Assembly: GCF_008919445.1 (NCBI RefSeq)
Contig: NZ_VSLG01000001.1
Location: 186,001-250,000, forward strand
Source: Serinicoccus kebangsaanensis
GTDB taxonomy: Bacteria > Actinomycetota > Actinomycetes > Actinomycetales > Dermatophilaceae
DNA length: 64,000 nucleotides
Direction of reading: 5' to 3'
Shown here in pieces: positions 49,101 through 60,280 of the stretch. Every line of letters begins with the position of its first letter. Position 1 is the first letter of the stretch. The position numbers and the translations under genes are program-made. Below the pieces are notes generated by a model, which saw only the letters and a program-made list of their open reading frames with translations, ran no database searches and was not told the origin of the DNA.

Positions 49101-50645
49101 TCAGGCCGGCTGCGCCTCGGCGCTCGTCCTCGTCTGGTCCGCGACCGAGCGGGCCTCGACGGTCGGCACCTCCCAGGTATGCACCGGGGCGTTGTCCTCC
49201 GCGTGGTCCAGGTAGTGCCCGAACATCTGGGTCAGGGCCTCGTCCCGGCTGTAGCCGGCGTCCTCGTAGGCCTGGGTGACGGCGACCTGCCAGCTCGCAC
49301 CGTTGGTCACCGCGCGGCACCGCCCCTCGATGATCGACAGGTAGTGGCTGCGCACCTCGCGCCGCAGCCCGAGCCCGGCGAGCCCGTCGTCGGCCACCGA
49401 CAGCAGGTGGTCGGCCACCAGGTCGACCGCGGGCAGCCGGCCCAGGCCGGGCCAGGTCTGGGTGGCGTTGATCCCGTGCTTGGCGGCGTCGAGGAAGTTC
49501 CGGTCCGCGTCGGCGAAGGCCATCTTGGTCCAGATCGGGCGACCGCTGGTCGTGAAGGACTCCAGCAGCCCGTAGTAGAAGCACGCGTTGGCCACCGTGT
49601 CCACGGCCGTCGGCCCGGCCGGCAGCACCCGGTTCTCCACCCGCAGGTGCGGCACGCCCTGGGTGGTGTCGTAGATCGGCCGGTTCCAGCGCCATACCGT
49701 GCCGTTGTGCAGCTTCAGGTCCAGCAGGCGCGGCACACCGCCCGAGGCCAGCACGGCCTTGGCGTCCTCGTCCGAGGTCTCCGGCAGCAGGGCGGGGAAA
49801 GAGCGGACGTTCTCCTCGAAGAGGTCGAAGATCGAGGTGATCCACGAGCGCCCGAAGTAGGCGCGCGGGCGCACCCCCTGGTGCTTGAGCTCGATCGACC
49901 TGGTGTCGGTCATCTGGGTGAACAGCGGGATCCGGGTCTCGGCCCACAGCCGCTTGCCGAAGAGGAACGGTGAGTTGGCCCCCATCGCGATCTGCAGGCT
50001 GGAGATGACCGTGGCGGCGTTCCAGTAGACCGGGAAGTCCTGCGGCGTGACCTGCTGGTGCAGCTGCACCGACGTGCAGCCGGAGAGCGGGCCGATGGTG
50101 TCGTGGAAGCTGCGGACCTCCTCCCCCGTCGGTCCCTCGATCTCCAGCTCGAAGCCTTCGCCACGCTCCCGGACCAGCGAGTCGTTGAGCGCGGCGTAGC
50201 GCACCCCGTCGGACAGCCAGGGGTCGTCGAACAGCTCGGCCCGCAGGCTCGGGATGATACCGACCGCGGCGACCCGGCAGGAGTGCCCACGCGCCGCGTC
50301 GCCCGCCCGCCGCAGCGACTGCGCCAGCCAGCGCTCCAGCCGGACGGCCTGGTCTCCGGCCATCGGCCGTGGCGGCACGTTGAGCTCGATGTTGTAGCGG
50401 CCGACCTCGGTCTGGAAGTCGCCGTCACCGATGTCGGCGAGGACGTCCTGGTTGCGCAGGGCCGGGGCCAGGCCGTCCTCCTCGACCAGGTTGAGCTCGA
50501 CCTCGAGCCCCATCTGCGGCCGGGTGAAGTCGAACCTGCTGCCCTCCAGCATCTGCTCGAAGCAGTCGAGGTCGTCGCGGACCTTGGCCCGGAACGCCAG
50601 GCGCTGCTCCCGCGTGAACTCGCTGTGACTCACCTCTTGGCCCAT
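49101..50645 (-). CDS. GCS2-type glutamate--cysteine ligase-like protein
   Basis: A 514-residue ATP-dependent carboxylate-amine ligase of the glutamate-cysteine ligase 2 fold. Recognisable blocks are MGLEVELNLVEEDG, GRYNIELNVPPRP, TSVQLHQQVTPQDF and VENRVLPAGPTAVDTVANA. Actinobacteria normally make mycothiol instead of glutathione, so the true acceptor is uncertain. Candidates include an ergothioneine-related or a so far unknown gamma-glutamyl compound. ATG 50645 (MGQEVSH) is preferred over 50660. Confidence 0.8.
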   Translation of the reverse strand: MGQEVSHSEFTREQRLAFRAKVRDDLDCFEQMLEGSRFDFTRPQMGLEVELNLVEEDGLAPALRNQDVLADIGDGDFQTEVGRYNIELNVPPRPMAGDQAVRLERWLAQSLRRAGDAARGHSCRVAAVGIIPSLRAELFDDPWLSDGVRYAALNDSLVRERGEGFELEIEGPTGEEVRSFHDTIGPLSGCTSVQLHQQVTPQDFPVYWNAATVISSLQIAMGANSPFLFGKRLWAETRIPLFTQMTDTRSIELKHQGVRPRAYFGRSWITSIFDLFEENVRSFPALLPETSDEDAKAVLASGGVPRLLDLKLHNGTVWRWNRPIYDTTQGVPHLRVENRVLPAGPTAVDTVANACFYYGLLESFTTSGRPIWTKMAFADADRNFLDAAKHGINATQTWPGLGRLPAVDLVADHLLSVADDGLAGLGLRREVRSHYLSIIEGRCRAVTNGASWQVAVTQAYEDAGYSRDEALTQMFGHYLDHAEDNAPVHTWEVPTVEARSVADQTRTSAEAQPA

Positions 50646-50754
50646 GCGCAGAATCCTCACACACTGTGGCCTGCATCACCAGACACCGGCCTGCGCGGAC
50701 CCGTGATCCCCGCCGAGACCCGGCCCCGGACCCGGACCCGGGAGTGTGGTCGGC

Positions 50755-50800
50755 TTCCTCCAACCCTCATCGGCATGTTCAGCGATGAAGGTTGCAGGAA
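50755..50800 (-). terminator. Long imperfect hairpin downstream of gcvP
   Basis: Arms 50755-50772 and 50783-50800 pair over 18 positions with two mismatches around a 10-base loop. It lies 45 bp past the gcvP stop on the minus strand and about 110 bp before the next gene. It is a likely terminator, although no T-run follows. A 16-bp direct repeat, GGTCCGGGTATGGGGG, stands at 50810-50825 and 50828-50843, between the hairpin and the gcvP stop. Confidence 0.6.
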
Positions 50801-50844
50801 CCCGACGTTGGTCCGGGTATGGGGGCCGGTCCGGGTATGGGGGG

Positions 50845-53724
<2,880 letters not shown>

Positions 53725-53798
53725 GGGGGCGTCTCCTTCGGGCGCGGGCCTCGTGCGGGCACTTCCCCCTCTGCCTGCCACGGCCAGGGCCGGGGCGT

Positions 53799-53898
53799 TC
53801 CAGAGTTGCCTGCTCCGCGTGGTCCTGGGCGCCTGAGAGCTTGGTGGGGAGGATGCCCCTTCGGCGCCTCACCGCATACCGGAGAGGACTCTCCCACG
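53799..53898 (-). promoter_or_regulatory. Glycine riboswitch (single aptamer) in the gcvP leader
   Basis: Read on the minus strand the leader contains GGGAGAGTCCTC, GGCGCCGAAGGGGCA, CTCTCAGGCGCC, GGAGCAGGCAACTCTGGA in order, the conserved blocks of the gcvT-type glycine aptamer. Only one copy is visible, not the common tandem pair. It ends about 75 bases before the gcvP ATG, so binding of glycine should raise gcvP expression. The switch mechanism (translation or termination) cannot be decided by eye. Confidence 0.88.
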
Positions 53899-53964
53899 CG
53901 ACGTCGTCGGCGATCCCAATCTAGCAGCCCGGTCCGGTCCTGACCGGGTCGGCCGGCGGCGTCC

Positions 53965-54555
53965 TCAGGAGGTCTTGCGGGCCCGGCGCCGCGCGGACAG
54001 CTCGTCCCCCGGGTGGTCGCCCGGCAGATCCTCGGCCCGCTCGCTCGGCAGCTGCGCCAGCTGTCCCTCGACCTCGCGCCACACGCTGCCGACGGCGATC
54101 CCGAAGACGCCCTGACCCCCGCGCACCAGGTCGATGACCTCGTCGTCGGAGGTGCACTCGTAGACGCTGGCCCCGTCGCTCATCAGCGTGATGCGGGCGA
54201 GGTCCTGCACACCCCGTTCACGCAGCGCGGTGACGGCCACCCGGATCTGCTGCAGCGACACGCCGGTGTCGAGGAGCCGCTTGATGATCTTGAGCACCAG
54301 GATGTCCCGGAAGCTGTAGAGCCGCTGGGTCCCCGAGCCGGAGGGGTTGCGCACCGACGGCTCGAGCAGGCCGGTGCGGGCCCAGTAGTCCAGCTGCCGG
54401 TAGGTCACGCCGGCCGCACCGCAGGCCGTAGGGCCGCGGTAGCCGATGCCGTCGTCGAGGGCCGCCGTGTCATCGGTGAAGAGCAGACCCTGGGACGGGC
54501 TCTCCTGACCCTGGTGACCGGTGGGTCCGCCCGGCGCATCTGCTCCAGCGTTCAC
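53965..54555 (-). CDS. MerR-family regulator (Rv1830-like)
   Basis: A 196-residue MerR-type regulator. The winged helix (about 35-105) shows YRGPTACGAAGVTYRQLDYW, then GLLEPSVRNPSGSGTQRLYSFRDI, and a coiled region with RLLDTGVSLQQIRVAVTAL follows. No metal-binding cysteines are seen. GTG 54555 has GAGGAGGA five bases ahead. Its place after DUF151 and ftsR matches Rv1830 of Mycobacterium. The ligand is unknown. Confidence 0.87.
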   Translation of the reverse strand: MNAGADAPGGPTGHQGQESPSQGLLFTDDTAALDDGIGYRGPTACGAAGVTYRQLDYWARTGLLEPSVRNPSGSGTQRLYSFRDILVLKIIKRLLDTGVSLQQIRVAVTALRERGVQDLARITLMSDGASVYECTSDDEVIDLVRGGQGVFGIAVGSVWREVEGQLAQLPSERAEDLPGDHPGDELSARRRARKTS

Positions 54556-54652
54556 CGGTCCTCCTCGATGTTGTGACTCGTGTGACTCGTGTGGTGCACA
54601 AGGTGACGGTATGCGCACGCCGACCCCTGGTCAACGACGCCACGCCGGGACA

Positions 54653-55147
54653 TCAGTCCTGTCCTTCCTCGCCGCGATCGGACGAGGACTCGAAGTCCTC
54701 GGCGGACACCTCGTCCAGGAACTCGCGGAAGCGCTCCACCTCGTCCTCCTCCTCGACCGCCATGGTCACGCCGACCTCGTCGAGCAGCTCCTCGGTGGTG
54801 AGGATGGGGGTCGCCGCCCGCAGCGCGAGCGCGATGGCGTCCGAGGGCCGCGCGGACAGGACCGTCTCACCGTCGAAGTGCAGCTCGGCGAAGAAGATGC
54901 CCTCCTGCAGCTCGGTGATGTGCACCCGCTCCAGCCGCCGGCCCAGCGCCTCGATGATGGTGACCATGAGGTCGTGGGTCAGCGGACGGGGGGGCTCCAC
55001 CCCCTGCTGCGCGTAGGCGATGGCCGTCGCCTCCGGGGCGGCGATCCAGATCGGGACGTACCGCTGCCCGTCACGCTCGCGCAGCAGGACGATGGGGCTG
55101 TTGGTCGGCATCTCGACCCGGACACCGAGCACGTCGAGCTCTTTCAC
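54653..55147 (-). CDS. Bifunctional nuclease family (DUF151) protein, Rv1829-like
   Basis: A 164-residue DUF151 protein; plant members are nucleases, and the bacterial function is unknown. Features are SPIVLLRERDGQRYVPIWIAAPEATAIAYAQQG (given here by its ends SPIVLL and IAYAQQG), PPRPLTHDLM and RPSDAIALALRA. GTG 55147 (VKELDVLG) lies seven bases after TACCGT (complement of 55155-55160), so a leaderless start is likely. The acidic tail EEEDEVERFREFLDEVSAEDFE is long. Confidence 0.85.
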   Translation of the reverse strand: MKELDVLGVRVEMPTNSPIVLLRERDGQRYVPIWIAAPEATAIAYAQQGVEPPRPLTHDLMVTIIEALGRRLERVHITELQEGIFFAELHFDGETVLSARPSDAIALALRAATPILTTEELLDEVGVTMAVEEEDEVERFREFLDEVSAEDFESSSDRGEEGQD

Positions 55148-55207
55148 CCTCACCACGGTACCGCCCACCCCGGCCGGCAGGGACCTGGAACGCGCCCCGG
55201 CCAGGAT

Positions 55208-56008
55208 TCAGCGGGTCTGGTTCAGCCCGGAACGGACCAGGGCCACGTGCAGCGAGAGGGTGTGCGCCAGCAGCTCCGCCTCGCGCTCGGCCGGGTCCGG
55301 TCCGCTCGCACCGCGGGCGCGGCGCCGGCGCAACGGCTCCAGCAGCTGCTGCGTCAGCCCGATCTCCCGGTCGGCCGCCACGCGGAACAGCCGCAGGTGC
55401 CGCGCCTCCAGCCCGAACCTCGCCAGTGCCACCGCGGCCTCTGCCACGTCCACGTCGTCGGCGTGGTGCTTGCCGCCGGAGTCGGTGCGCAGCAGCCCGA
55501 ACGCCTTGAGCTGGGCATACGCGGCAGAGTCCAGGCCGGTGCGCTCGCGCAGCTCGGGCGGCGACAGACGGACCGAGCGGCGGCGGCGCAGCGCCGAGGC
55601 GCTGAGGTCGGCGACCGGCGCGTGGGTCGCCGGCTCCGGCTCCGGCGCGGGGGCCGGAGCCGCGGGGCTCGCCTGCGGCGTGGGACCGGTCAGCCCGGGG
55701 ACGTCCAGCCCGCGGTCGAGCCGGTCCAGCGCGTCCTTGATGACCTTCAGCGGCCAGAAGCGGTCCCGCTGGGCGGTCAGGATGAAGCGCAGCCGGGCGG
55801 TGTCCGCGTCGGTGAACAGGCGGTAGCCGGACGCGCGCCGGTCCGGGCTGATCAGGCCCTCCTGCTCGAGGTAGCGGATCTTGGAGATCGTCAGGTCCGG
55901 GAAGTCCCCCTGCAGCTCCCGCAGCACCGCGCCGATGGACACCCCGGCGCCGGAGGTCGGGCCGCCGGGCGGTGGACCGCCGGCGTGCTCCTGAGCGGCT
56001 GAGCTCAC
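55208..56008 (-). CDS. ftsR: MerR-family regulator FtsR (Rv1828/Cg1631-like)
   Basis: A 266-residue MerR-like regulator. In Corynebacterium glutamicum the homologue FtsR controls ftsZ and cell growth. The N-terminal domain (about 22-95) has SIGAVLRELQGDFPDLTISK and YLEQEGLISPDRRASGYRLF; a Pro/Ala-rich linker (about 105-130) leads to a second helical domain ending RSGLNQTR. GTG 56008 overlaps the garA TGA. Its position after garA fixes the identity well. Confidence 0.87.
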   Translation of the reverse strand: MSSAAQEHAGGPPPGGPTSGAGVSIGAVLRELQGDFPDLTISKIRYLEQEGLISPDRRASGYRLFTDADTARLRFILTAQRDRFWPLKVIKDALDRLDRGLDVPGLTGPTPQASPAAPAPAPEPEPATHAPVADLSASALRRRRSVRLSPPELRERTGLDSAAYAQLKAFGLLRTDSGGKHHADDVDVAEAAVALARFGLEARHLRLFRVAADREIGLTQQLLEPLRRRRARGASGPDPAEREAELLAHTLSLHVALVRSGLNQTR

Positions 56009-56466
56009 GAGCGGCCGCGGTAGTAGACCAGCCGGAACTTCCCGATCTGCACCTCGTCGCCCTGGTTGAGCGGCATCTCCTCGATCCGCTGACGGTTGAC
56101 ATAGGTGCCGTTCAGGGAGCCCACGTCGCGCACCGCGTAGCCCTCCTGCTCCTTGACGAACTGCGCGTGCCGCCGGGAGACCGTGACGTCGTCGAGGAAG
56201 ATGTCGCTGTGCGGGTGCCGGCCGGAGGTCACCTCGTCGGCGTCCAGCAGGAACCGGGCTCCGGTGTTCGGCCCGCGCAGGACGATCAGCAGGGCCGTGC
56301 CGGGACGCAGCGCGTCCACCGTGCGCTGGTCGTCCGCGGACAGCCGTGGGGCCTCGTCGTCGAAGGTGTACTCGGCCGCGGGCAGGTCCGCGCCTCCGGG
56401 GATCCGTGCCGTGGTGGGGTCGGAGCCCTGGTCGTGGTGCTCACGGTCACGATTCTCACCACTCAC
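56005..56466 (-). CDS. garA: FHA-domain metabolic regulator GarA/OdhI-like
   Basis: A 153-residue protein with a C-terminal FHA domain (about 55-150: GRHPHSDIFLDDVTVSRRHA, LNGTYVN, GDEVQIGKFRL). In Mycobacterium and Corynebacterium, unphosphorylated GarA/OdhI inhibits 2-oxoglutarate dehydrogenase and related enzymes, and protein kinases switch it off by phosphorylating an N-terminal ETTS motif. That motif is not visible here; the N-terminus offers only PTTAR (near 18) and YTFDDE (near 33). GTG 56466 has GAGGAGGT about 8 bases ahead. It is coupled to ftsR. Confidence 0.88.
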   Translation of the reverse strand: MSGENRDREHHDQGSDPTTARIPGGADLPAAEYTFDDEAPRLSADDQRTVDALRPGTALLIVLRGPNTGARFLLDADEVTSGRHPHSDIFLDDVTVSRRHAQFVKEQEGYAVRDVGSLNGTYVNRQRIEEMPLNQGDEVQIGKFRLVYYRGRS

Positions 56467-56559
56467 GGTGCGGACCTCCTCGTCGGTGGGTTGGCCGACC
56501 TGGGCCTCCGACGGACGGCCTGGTCGATGGACTCAACTCTACGTCAGGTGACCGACACC

Positions 56560-56949
56560 TCAGTCGAGCTGCGCCTCGTAGGCGGCCGAGTCCATGAGGT
56601 TGTCGAGGACAGAGGCGTCGGCGAGCGTCAGCTCGTACATCCACCCGTCTCCGTAGCTGTCCGTGTTCACCAGCTCCGGCGTGGCGTCGAGCAGCTCGTT
56701 GACCGACGTGACCTCGCCCGCGAGCGGGGCGTAGATGTCGCTCACCGACTTGGTCGACTCGACCTCGCCGCAGGAGTCGCCCGCCGCGACCTGGTCACCC
56801 ACCGACGGGAGGGAGACGTACACGACGTCACCGAGCGCGTCCTGCGCGTAGGCGGTGATGCCGACCCGGACGACCCCGTCTCCGACGTCCCGGATCCACT
56901 CGTGGTCGCTCGTGTAGCGCAGGTCGTCGGGGTACTGCAGGCTGCTCAT
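56560..56949 (-). CDS. gcvH: Glycine cleavage system H protein
   Basis: A 129-residue lipoyl carrier that shuttles the aminomethyl group from GcvP to GcvT. The lipoylated Lys is K67 in CGEVESTKSVSD; DHEWIR and VGITAYAQDALGD are typical. GAGGAGAG lies just before ATG 56949. It begins the gcvH-garA-ftsR block and lies in the same strand as gcvP. Confidence 0.95.
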   Translation of the reverse strand: MSSLQYPDDLRYTSDHEWIRDVGDGVVRVGITAYAQDALGDVVYVSLPSVGDQVAAGDSCGEVESTKSVSDIYAPLAGEVTSVNELLDATPELVNTDSYGDGWMYELTLADASVLDNLMDSAAYEAQLD

Positions 56950-57017
56950 CGCTCTCCTCGGACTGAATACGTGTACGCCGACCCGCACGGGACGGCGTCG
57001 TCCCTCGCCAGGGGAAC

Positions 57018-57833
57018 CTAGGGGGTCCCGGTCGACGGCACAGGCTGAGCGTAACGAGCCTCGATCGGCTCGTGCAACGCATCGATCACCACCGAATCCG
57101 CCTCGACGACGGTGACCGCCGCCCCCGCGCTGCGCAGCGAGTCGGAGAAGCCGCCCGGGATGGCCATGGCACCGGCGAGGGTATGCGCGTCGCCCACCGC
57201 GGTGATGGTGTACGGCGACCCCAGCGGTTGCCCGTCCAGCAGCGCCCGGCCCTCGTCGTCGGTGCTCACGTAGGACGAGGCCACCACGCGGACCGTGCCG
57301 ATCTGGATCGCCTCGGCGCCGGCGTCGCGCAGCTCCTGGATGCCGTCCAGCAGCATGGTCTGGGTGACGACCGAGCCTCCGTCGTCGACCAGGACCGTGA
57401 TGCCCGGGCCCTCGACCGGCACCGTGCCGGCCAGGATCTGGTACGACTGCAGCCGCTGCCGGGCCGCCTCGGCAGCCGCCGCGTCCCCCTCCGCGCCGAG
57501 CAGGCGGGTGCGGTCCTCCTCGAGCTGGTCCACCTCCTCGCGCAGCGCGTTCGCCCGGTTGGTGACGTCGTCCAGCAGGGCCACCAGCTCGGTCTCCCGC
57601 AGCTGCTCCAGCCCGGCCTGCTCGGTGACGCGCACCTGCGCCACCAGCGCGACACCGAGCATGGCGGTCAGGACGGCCGCCACGAGCTGGCCGGTGGTGG
57701 GCCGGAACCGCCCGAAGGCACGCAGCCTGCGCCGCGCCTCGGCCTGCGTGGGCGCCGCCCGGCGACGCAGCCGGGGCCGACGGGAGGACGCCGACGCCGG
57801 CGCGGGTCCCGCGTCCTCTTCCCGGTCCGCCAC
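57018..57833 (-). CDS. DUF881 family membrane-anchored protein (Rv1825-like)
   Basis: A 271-residue protein with one membrane helix (about 45-65) and an extracytoplasmic coiled coil (about 68-115, LEQLRETELVALLDDVTNRAN and onward) followed by the DUF881 domain (GPGITVLVDDGG, LLDGIQELRDAGAEAIQI, PYTITAVGD). Function is unknown, possibly linked to division or the envelope. GTG 57833 starts one base after the sbp stop. Confidence 0.85.
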   Translation of the reverse strand: MADREEDAGPAPASASSRRPRLRRRAAPTQAEARRRLRAFGRFRPTTGQLVAAVLTAMLGVALVAQVRVTEQAGLEQLRETELVALLDDVTNRANALREEVDQLEEDRTRLLGAEGDAAAAEAARQRLQSYQILAGTVPVEGPGITVLVDDGGSVVTQTMLLDGIQELRDAGAEAIQIGTVRVVASSYVSTDDEGRALLDGQPLGSPYTITAVGDAHTLAGAMAIPGGFSDSLRSAGAAVTVVEADSVVIDALHEPIEARYAQPVPSTGTP

Positions 57834-57834
57834 G

Positions 57835-58167
57835 TCAGGCACCGAGGAGGTGTCGGCGGATGGCCGCGACGTTGGAGAAGATCCGCAGGCCGAGCACCAC
57901 CACCACGCCGGTCGACAGCTGTGCACCGACACCGAGCTGGTTGCCGAGGAAGACGATGAGGGCCGCGACGACGACGTTGGACAGGAAGGAGATGACGAAG
58001 ACCCGGTCGTTGAAGATGCCCTCGAGCGAGGCGCGCGCGGCACCGAACACCGCGTCCAGGGCGGCGATGACGGCGATCGGGAGGTAGGGCTGCAGCCAGG
58101 TCGGCACCTCGGGGCTGATCACCAGACCCAGGACGACACCGACCACCAGGCCGAGGACGGGGATCAT
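57835..58167 (-). CDS. Small basic protein Sbp (DUF1290)
   Basis: A 110-residue membrane protein with three helices: IPVLGLVVGVVLGLVISP, YLPIAVIAALDAVFGA and VVVAALIVFLGNQLG. The block ALDAVFGAARASLEGIFNDRVFVISF is the family signature. In Firmicutes and Actinobacteria it lies near division genes. ATG 58167 overlaps the upstream DUF881 stop, so it is coupled to it. Confidence 0.87.
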   Translation of the reverse strand: MIPVLGLVVGVVLGLVISPEVPTWLQPYLPIAVIAALDAVFGAARASLEGIFNDRVFVISFLSNVVVAALIVFLGNQLGVGAQLSTGVVVVLGLRIFSNVAAIRRHLLGA

Positions 58168-59081
58168 CGGGGCTCCTCCCCCACGGGTCGACGACTGGGC
58201 AGGACGCCCGGGGTGGGCGCGGGGGGTGCCTCACCGGTGGCGACGGTCCCCACCCGGGTGGTCAGCCGTGACCCGGCGGCGACGGTGATCTCGTCCGCGG
58301 TCACGACGTCGGAGGGGAGGTCGAACTGACGCGCGATCTCGTCCAGGTAGGCACCGGTGGGCCCGGAGGTCAGCTCACCCGCCAGCTCGTCCGGTGGACC
58401 GATCGCCAGGATGGTGTAGGGCGGGGTCAACCCGCGGAAGTCGACGATGATGGCCTCGCCGGCGAACCGGATGGCCGAGGTGCTCGTCAACCGGTGGCCG
58501 TTCACCGAGATCGCCTCGGCGCCCGACCGCCACAGCCCGTTGACGACCAGCTGGAGGTCGCGGGAGGTGATGCGCTCCGGCTCGACGTCCTCGCCGGGTG
58601 CGCTGTCGGCCGGCTGCTCCGCGTCGCGCAGGGTGACCTCGACGCCTGGCCCGACGACGGCGACGGCACCGGCCATCAGCGCGGCGCCGGCGATCTGGTC
58701 GCCCGAGCCACCGCTCTCGGCCACGAGGGCCTGCTGCTCCAGCTCGCGCACGTCGGCGCGGAGGGCGTCGACGAGCTGGCTCTGCTCGTCGCCGCGGATC
58801 TCGGTCGCCTCGATGCGGTCGATGAGCTGTGCCCGGCCCGCGGCCTCGGCCGGGTCCGGGGCGCGCAACGTGGTCGCCGCCATGGTGAGCACCGCACCGA
58901 GGACCACGGTGGTGCCGAACATGAGCCAGGTGCGCGTCCCCGACGAGGCCGGGAGTCCGGCGTCCTGACGGGACCGGGCCGCCGAGTGGTAGCCCGGTCC
59001 GAGGGGTGGGTCGAGGACCTCATCGAGGAGCGCCATCGAGGCGGCCGGGTTGGGATCGGCCTGCGCGCGGGGAAGCCTCAT
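58164..59081 (-). CDS. DUF881 family membrane-anchored protein (Rv1823-like)
   Basis: A 305-residue paralogue of the other DUF881 gene. One membrane helix lies near 52-72 (TWLMFGTTVVLGAVLTMAAT), with a coiled coil (about 80-120) and then the DUF881 domain (GPGVEVTLRDAE, DLQLVVNGLWRSGAEAISVNGHRL, PYTILAIGP). ATG 59081 overlaps the pgsA stop (ATGA). The order DUF881-sbp-DUF881 is the conserved actinobacterial one. Confidence 0.85.
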   Translation of the reverse strand: MRLPRAQADPNPAASMALLDEVLDPPLGPGYHSAARSRQDAGLPASSGTRTWLMFGTTVVLGAVLTMAATTLRAPDPAEAAGRAQLIDRIEATEIRGDEQSQLVDALRADVRELEQQALVAESGGSGDQIAGAALMAGAVAVVGPGVEVTLRDAEQPADSAPGEDVEPERITSRDLQLVVNGLWRSGAEAISVNGHRLTSTSAIRFAGEAIIVDFRGLTPPYTILAIGPPDELAGELTSGPTGAYLDEIARQFDLPSDVVTADEITVAAGSRLTTRVGTVATGEAPPAPTPGVLPSRRPVGEEPR

Positions 59082-59713
59082 CCGCCGACCACCCCCGCCC
59101 GCCTCCGCTGCCGCACCATGTCCGCGACCTGCCAGCCGTGGGCGAGGCCGGTGATCCAGTAGAGGACCGTCCCCCACCACACCAGCGCCCAACCGCACGC
59201 GAGGCTGACGACGGTCCACCAGCCGTCGACCTGCCCCAGCAGGAGCAGCGGGAAGCCGCCGAGCAGGTTGAACGTGGCCGCCTTGCCGATGAAGGTGACC
59301 TCCGGGATCGGGAGCCGGTACCGGCGCACCACCGGGTAGAGGAGCACGATGAACGTCTCCCGGGCGAAGAGGACCGCGACCAGCCACCAGCCGATGACGT
59401 CGACGGCCGCGAGACCGACCACCGTGGCGGCGATGTAGAGCCGGTCGGCGATCGGGTCCAGCACCTGGCCGAGCCTGCTCGTGAGGCCGTAGCGACGGGC
59501 GATCTTGCCGTCCGCGAAGTCCGATGCGCCGGCGACGACGAGGACCAGGGCGGCCCACCCCAACTGCCGCTCGAGCAGCGCCCACACGAAGACCGGGACC
59601 AGCAGCAGGCGGATCATGGACAGCAGGTTGGGCACCGTCCAGAGCCGGTCGGTCACCGGCAGCACCCGGTGCTGCTCGACCTGACCGGACCTGTCCCCCT
59701 GGACGCCCGTCAT
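59078..59713 (-). CDS. pgsA: CDP-alcohol phosphatidyltransferase (PgsA-like)
   Basis: A 211-residue membrane enzyme that joins CDP-diacylglycerol to glycerol 3-phosphate or another alcohol. The CDP-OH motif reads DFADGKIARRYGLTSRLGQ...LDPIADR, with all four Asp, near residues 65-91. About five membrane helices are present. Its place beside DUF881 matches Rv1822 (pgsA2). ATG 59713 follows TAGACT (complement of 59721-59726) by seven bases, consistent with a leaderless mRNA for the whole block. Which alcohol it uses is inferred. Confidence 0.88.
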   Translation of the reverse strand: MTGVQGDRSGQVEQHRVLPVTDRLWTVPNLLSMIRLLLVPVFVWALLERQLGWAALVLVVAGASDFADGKIARRYGLTSRLGQVLDPIADRLYIAATVVGLAAVDVIGWWLVAVLFARETFIVLLYPVVRRYRLPIPEVTFIGKAATFNLLGGFPLLLLGQVDGWWTVVSLACGWALVWWGTVLYWITGLAHGWQVADMVRQRRRAGVVGG

Positions 59714-59765
59714 ACGCCGGAGTCTAGGCGTTCACCGCCGCGTCCCGAGCGCGCCGACGCGCCGC

Positions 59766-60254
59766 TCACCGCATCTGTGACGGGTCTCTCACCGAGTCCG
59801 ACCGACGGTCGTCGGTGCCGCCGCGCGGGTCCGGTCGCGAGACGAGCCACCCGGCGATCAGGCCGTAGCCGAGAATCGCCACCCAGGAGGTCACCTGGGT
59901 CAGGACCCAGGCGGGCTCGACCATGCCGCCGCCCTGCTCACCGCGCACCAGCCCCTGGCCCAGCAACGGACCGAGGAGACCGAGGACCACCAGCGCGATC
60001 CCCCACCAGAGCAGCCTCGCACCCGGACGGTGCCGGACGGTCAGGACTCCGGTGCGGGTGGCGACGAGAAGGGCCGCGGCGATGGCCGAGACCCCCATGA
60101 GCATGCCGGCGAGGTGGTAGGTGAGTCCGGAGGCCAGATAGACGCCGGTGGCCAGCGGCGTGTCCGGTGTCGGACGCCAGAGCCACACCTGCGGCAGCGA
60201 CAGCACCACCCCGGCGGCGAAGAGCACCGCGACCCAGGTCCACGTCCGTGACAT
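59766..60254 (-). CDS. Hypothetical four-helix membrane protein
   Basis: A 162-residue protein with four membrane helices (about 7-25, 38-65, 80-100, 115-138) and a charged C-terminal tail. I do not recognise the family. Start ATG 60254 is chosen because TAGCGT (complement of 60261-60266) lies six bases before it; a GTG one codon earlier is possible. It stands between pgsA and the amidase cluster, and nothing shows what it works with. Confidence 0.65.
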   Translation of the reverse strand: MSRTWTWVAVLFAAGVVLSLPQVWLWRPTPDTPLATGVYLASGLTYHLAGMLMGVSAIAAALLVATRTGVLTVRHRPGARLLWWGIALVVLGLLGPLLGQGLVRGEQGGGMVEPAWVLTQVTSWVAILGYGLIAGWLVSRPDPRGGTDDRRSDSVRDPSQMR

Positions 60255-60280
60255 CACCTCACGCTACCAACGCGCGCTGG

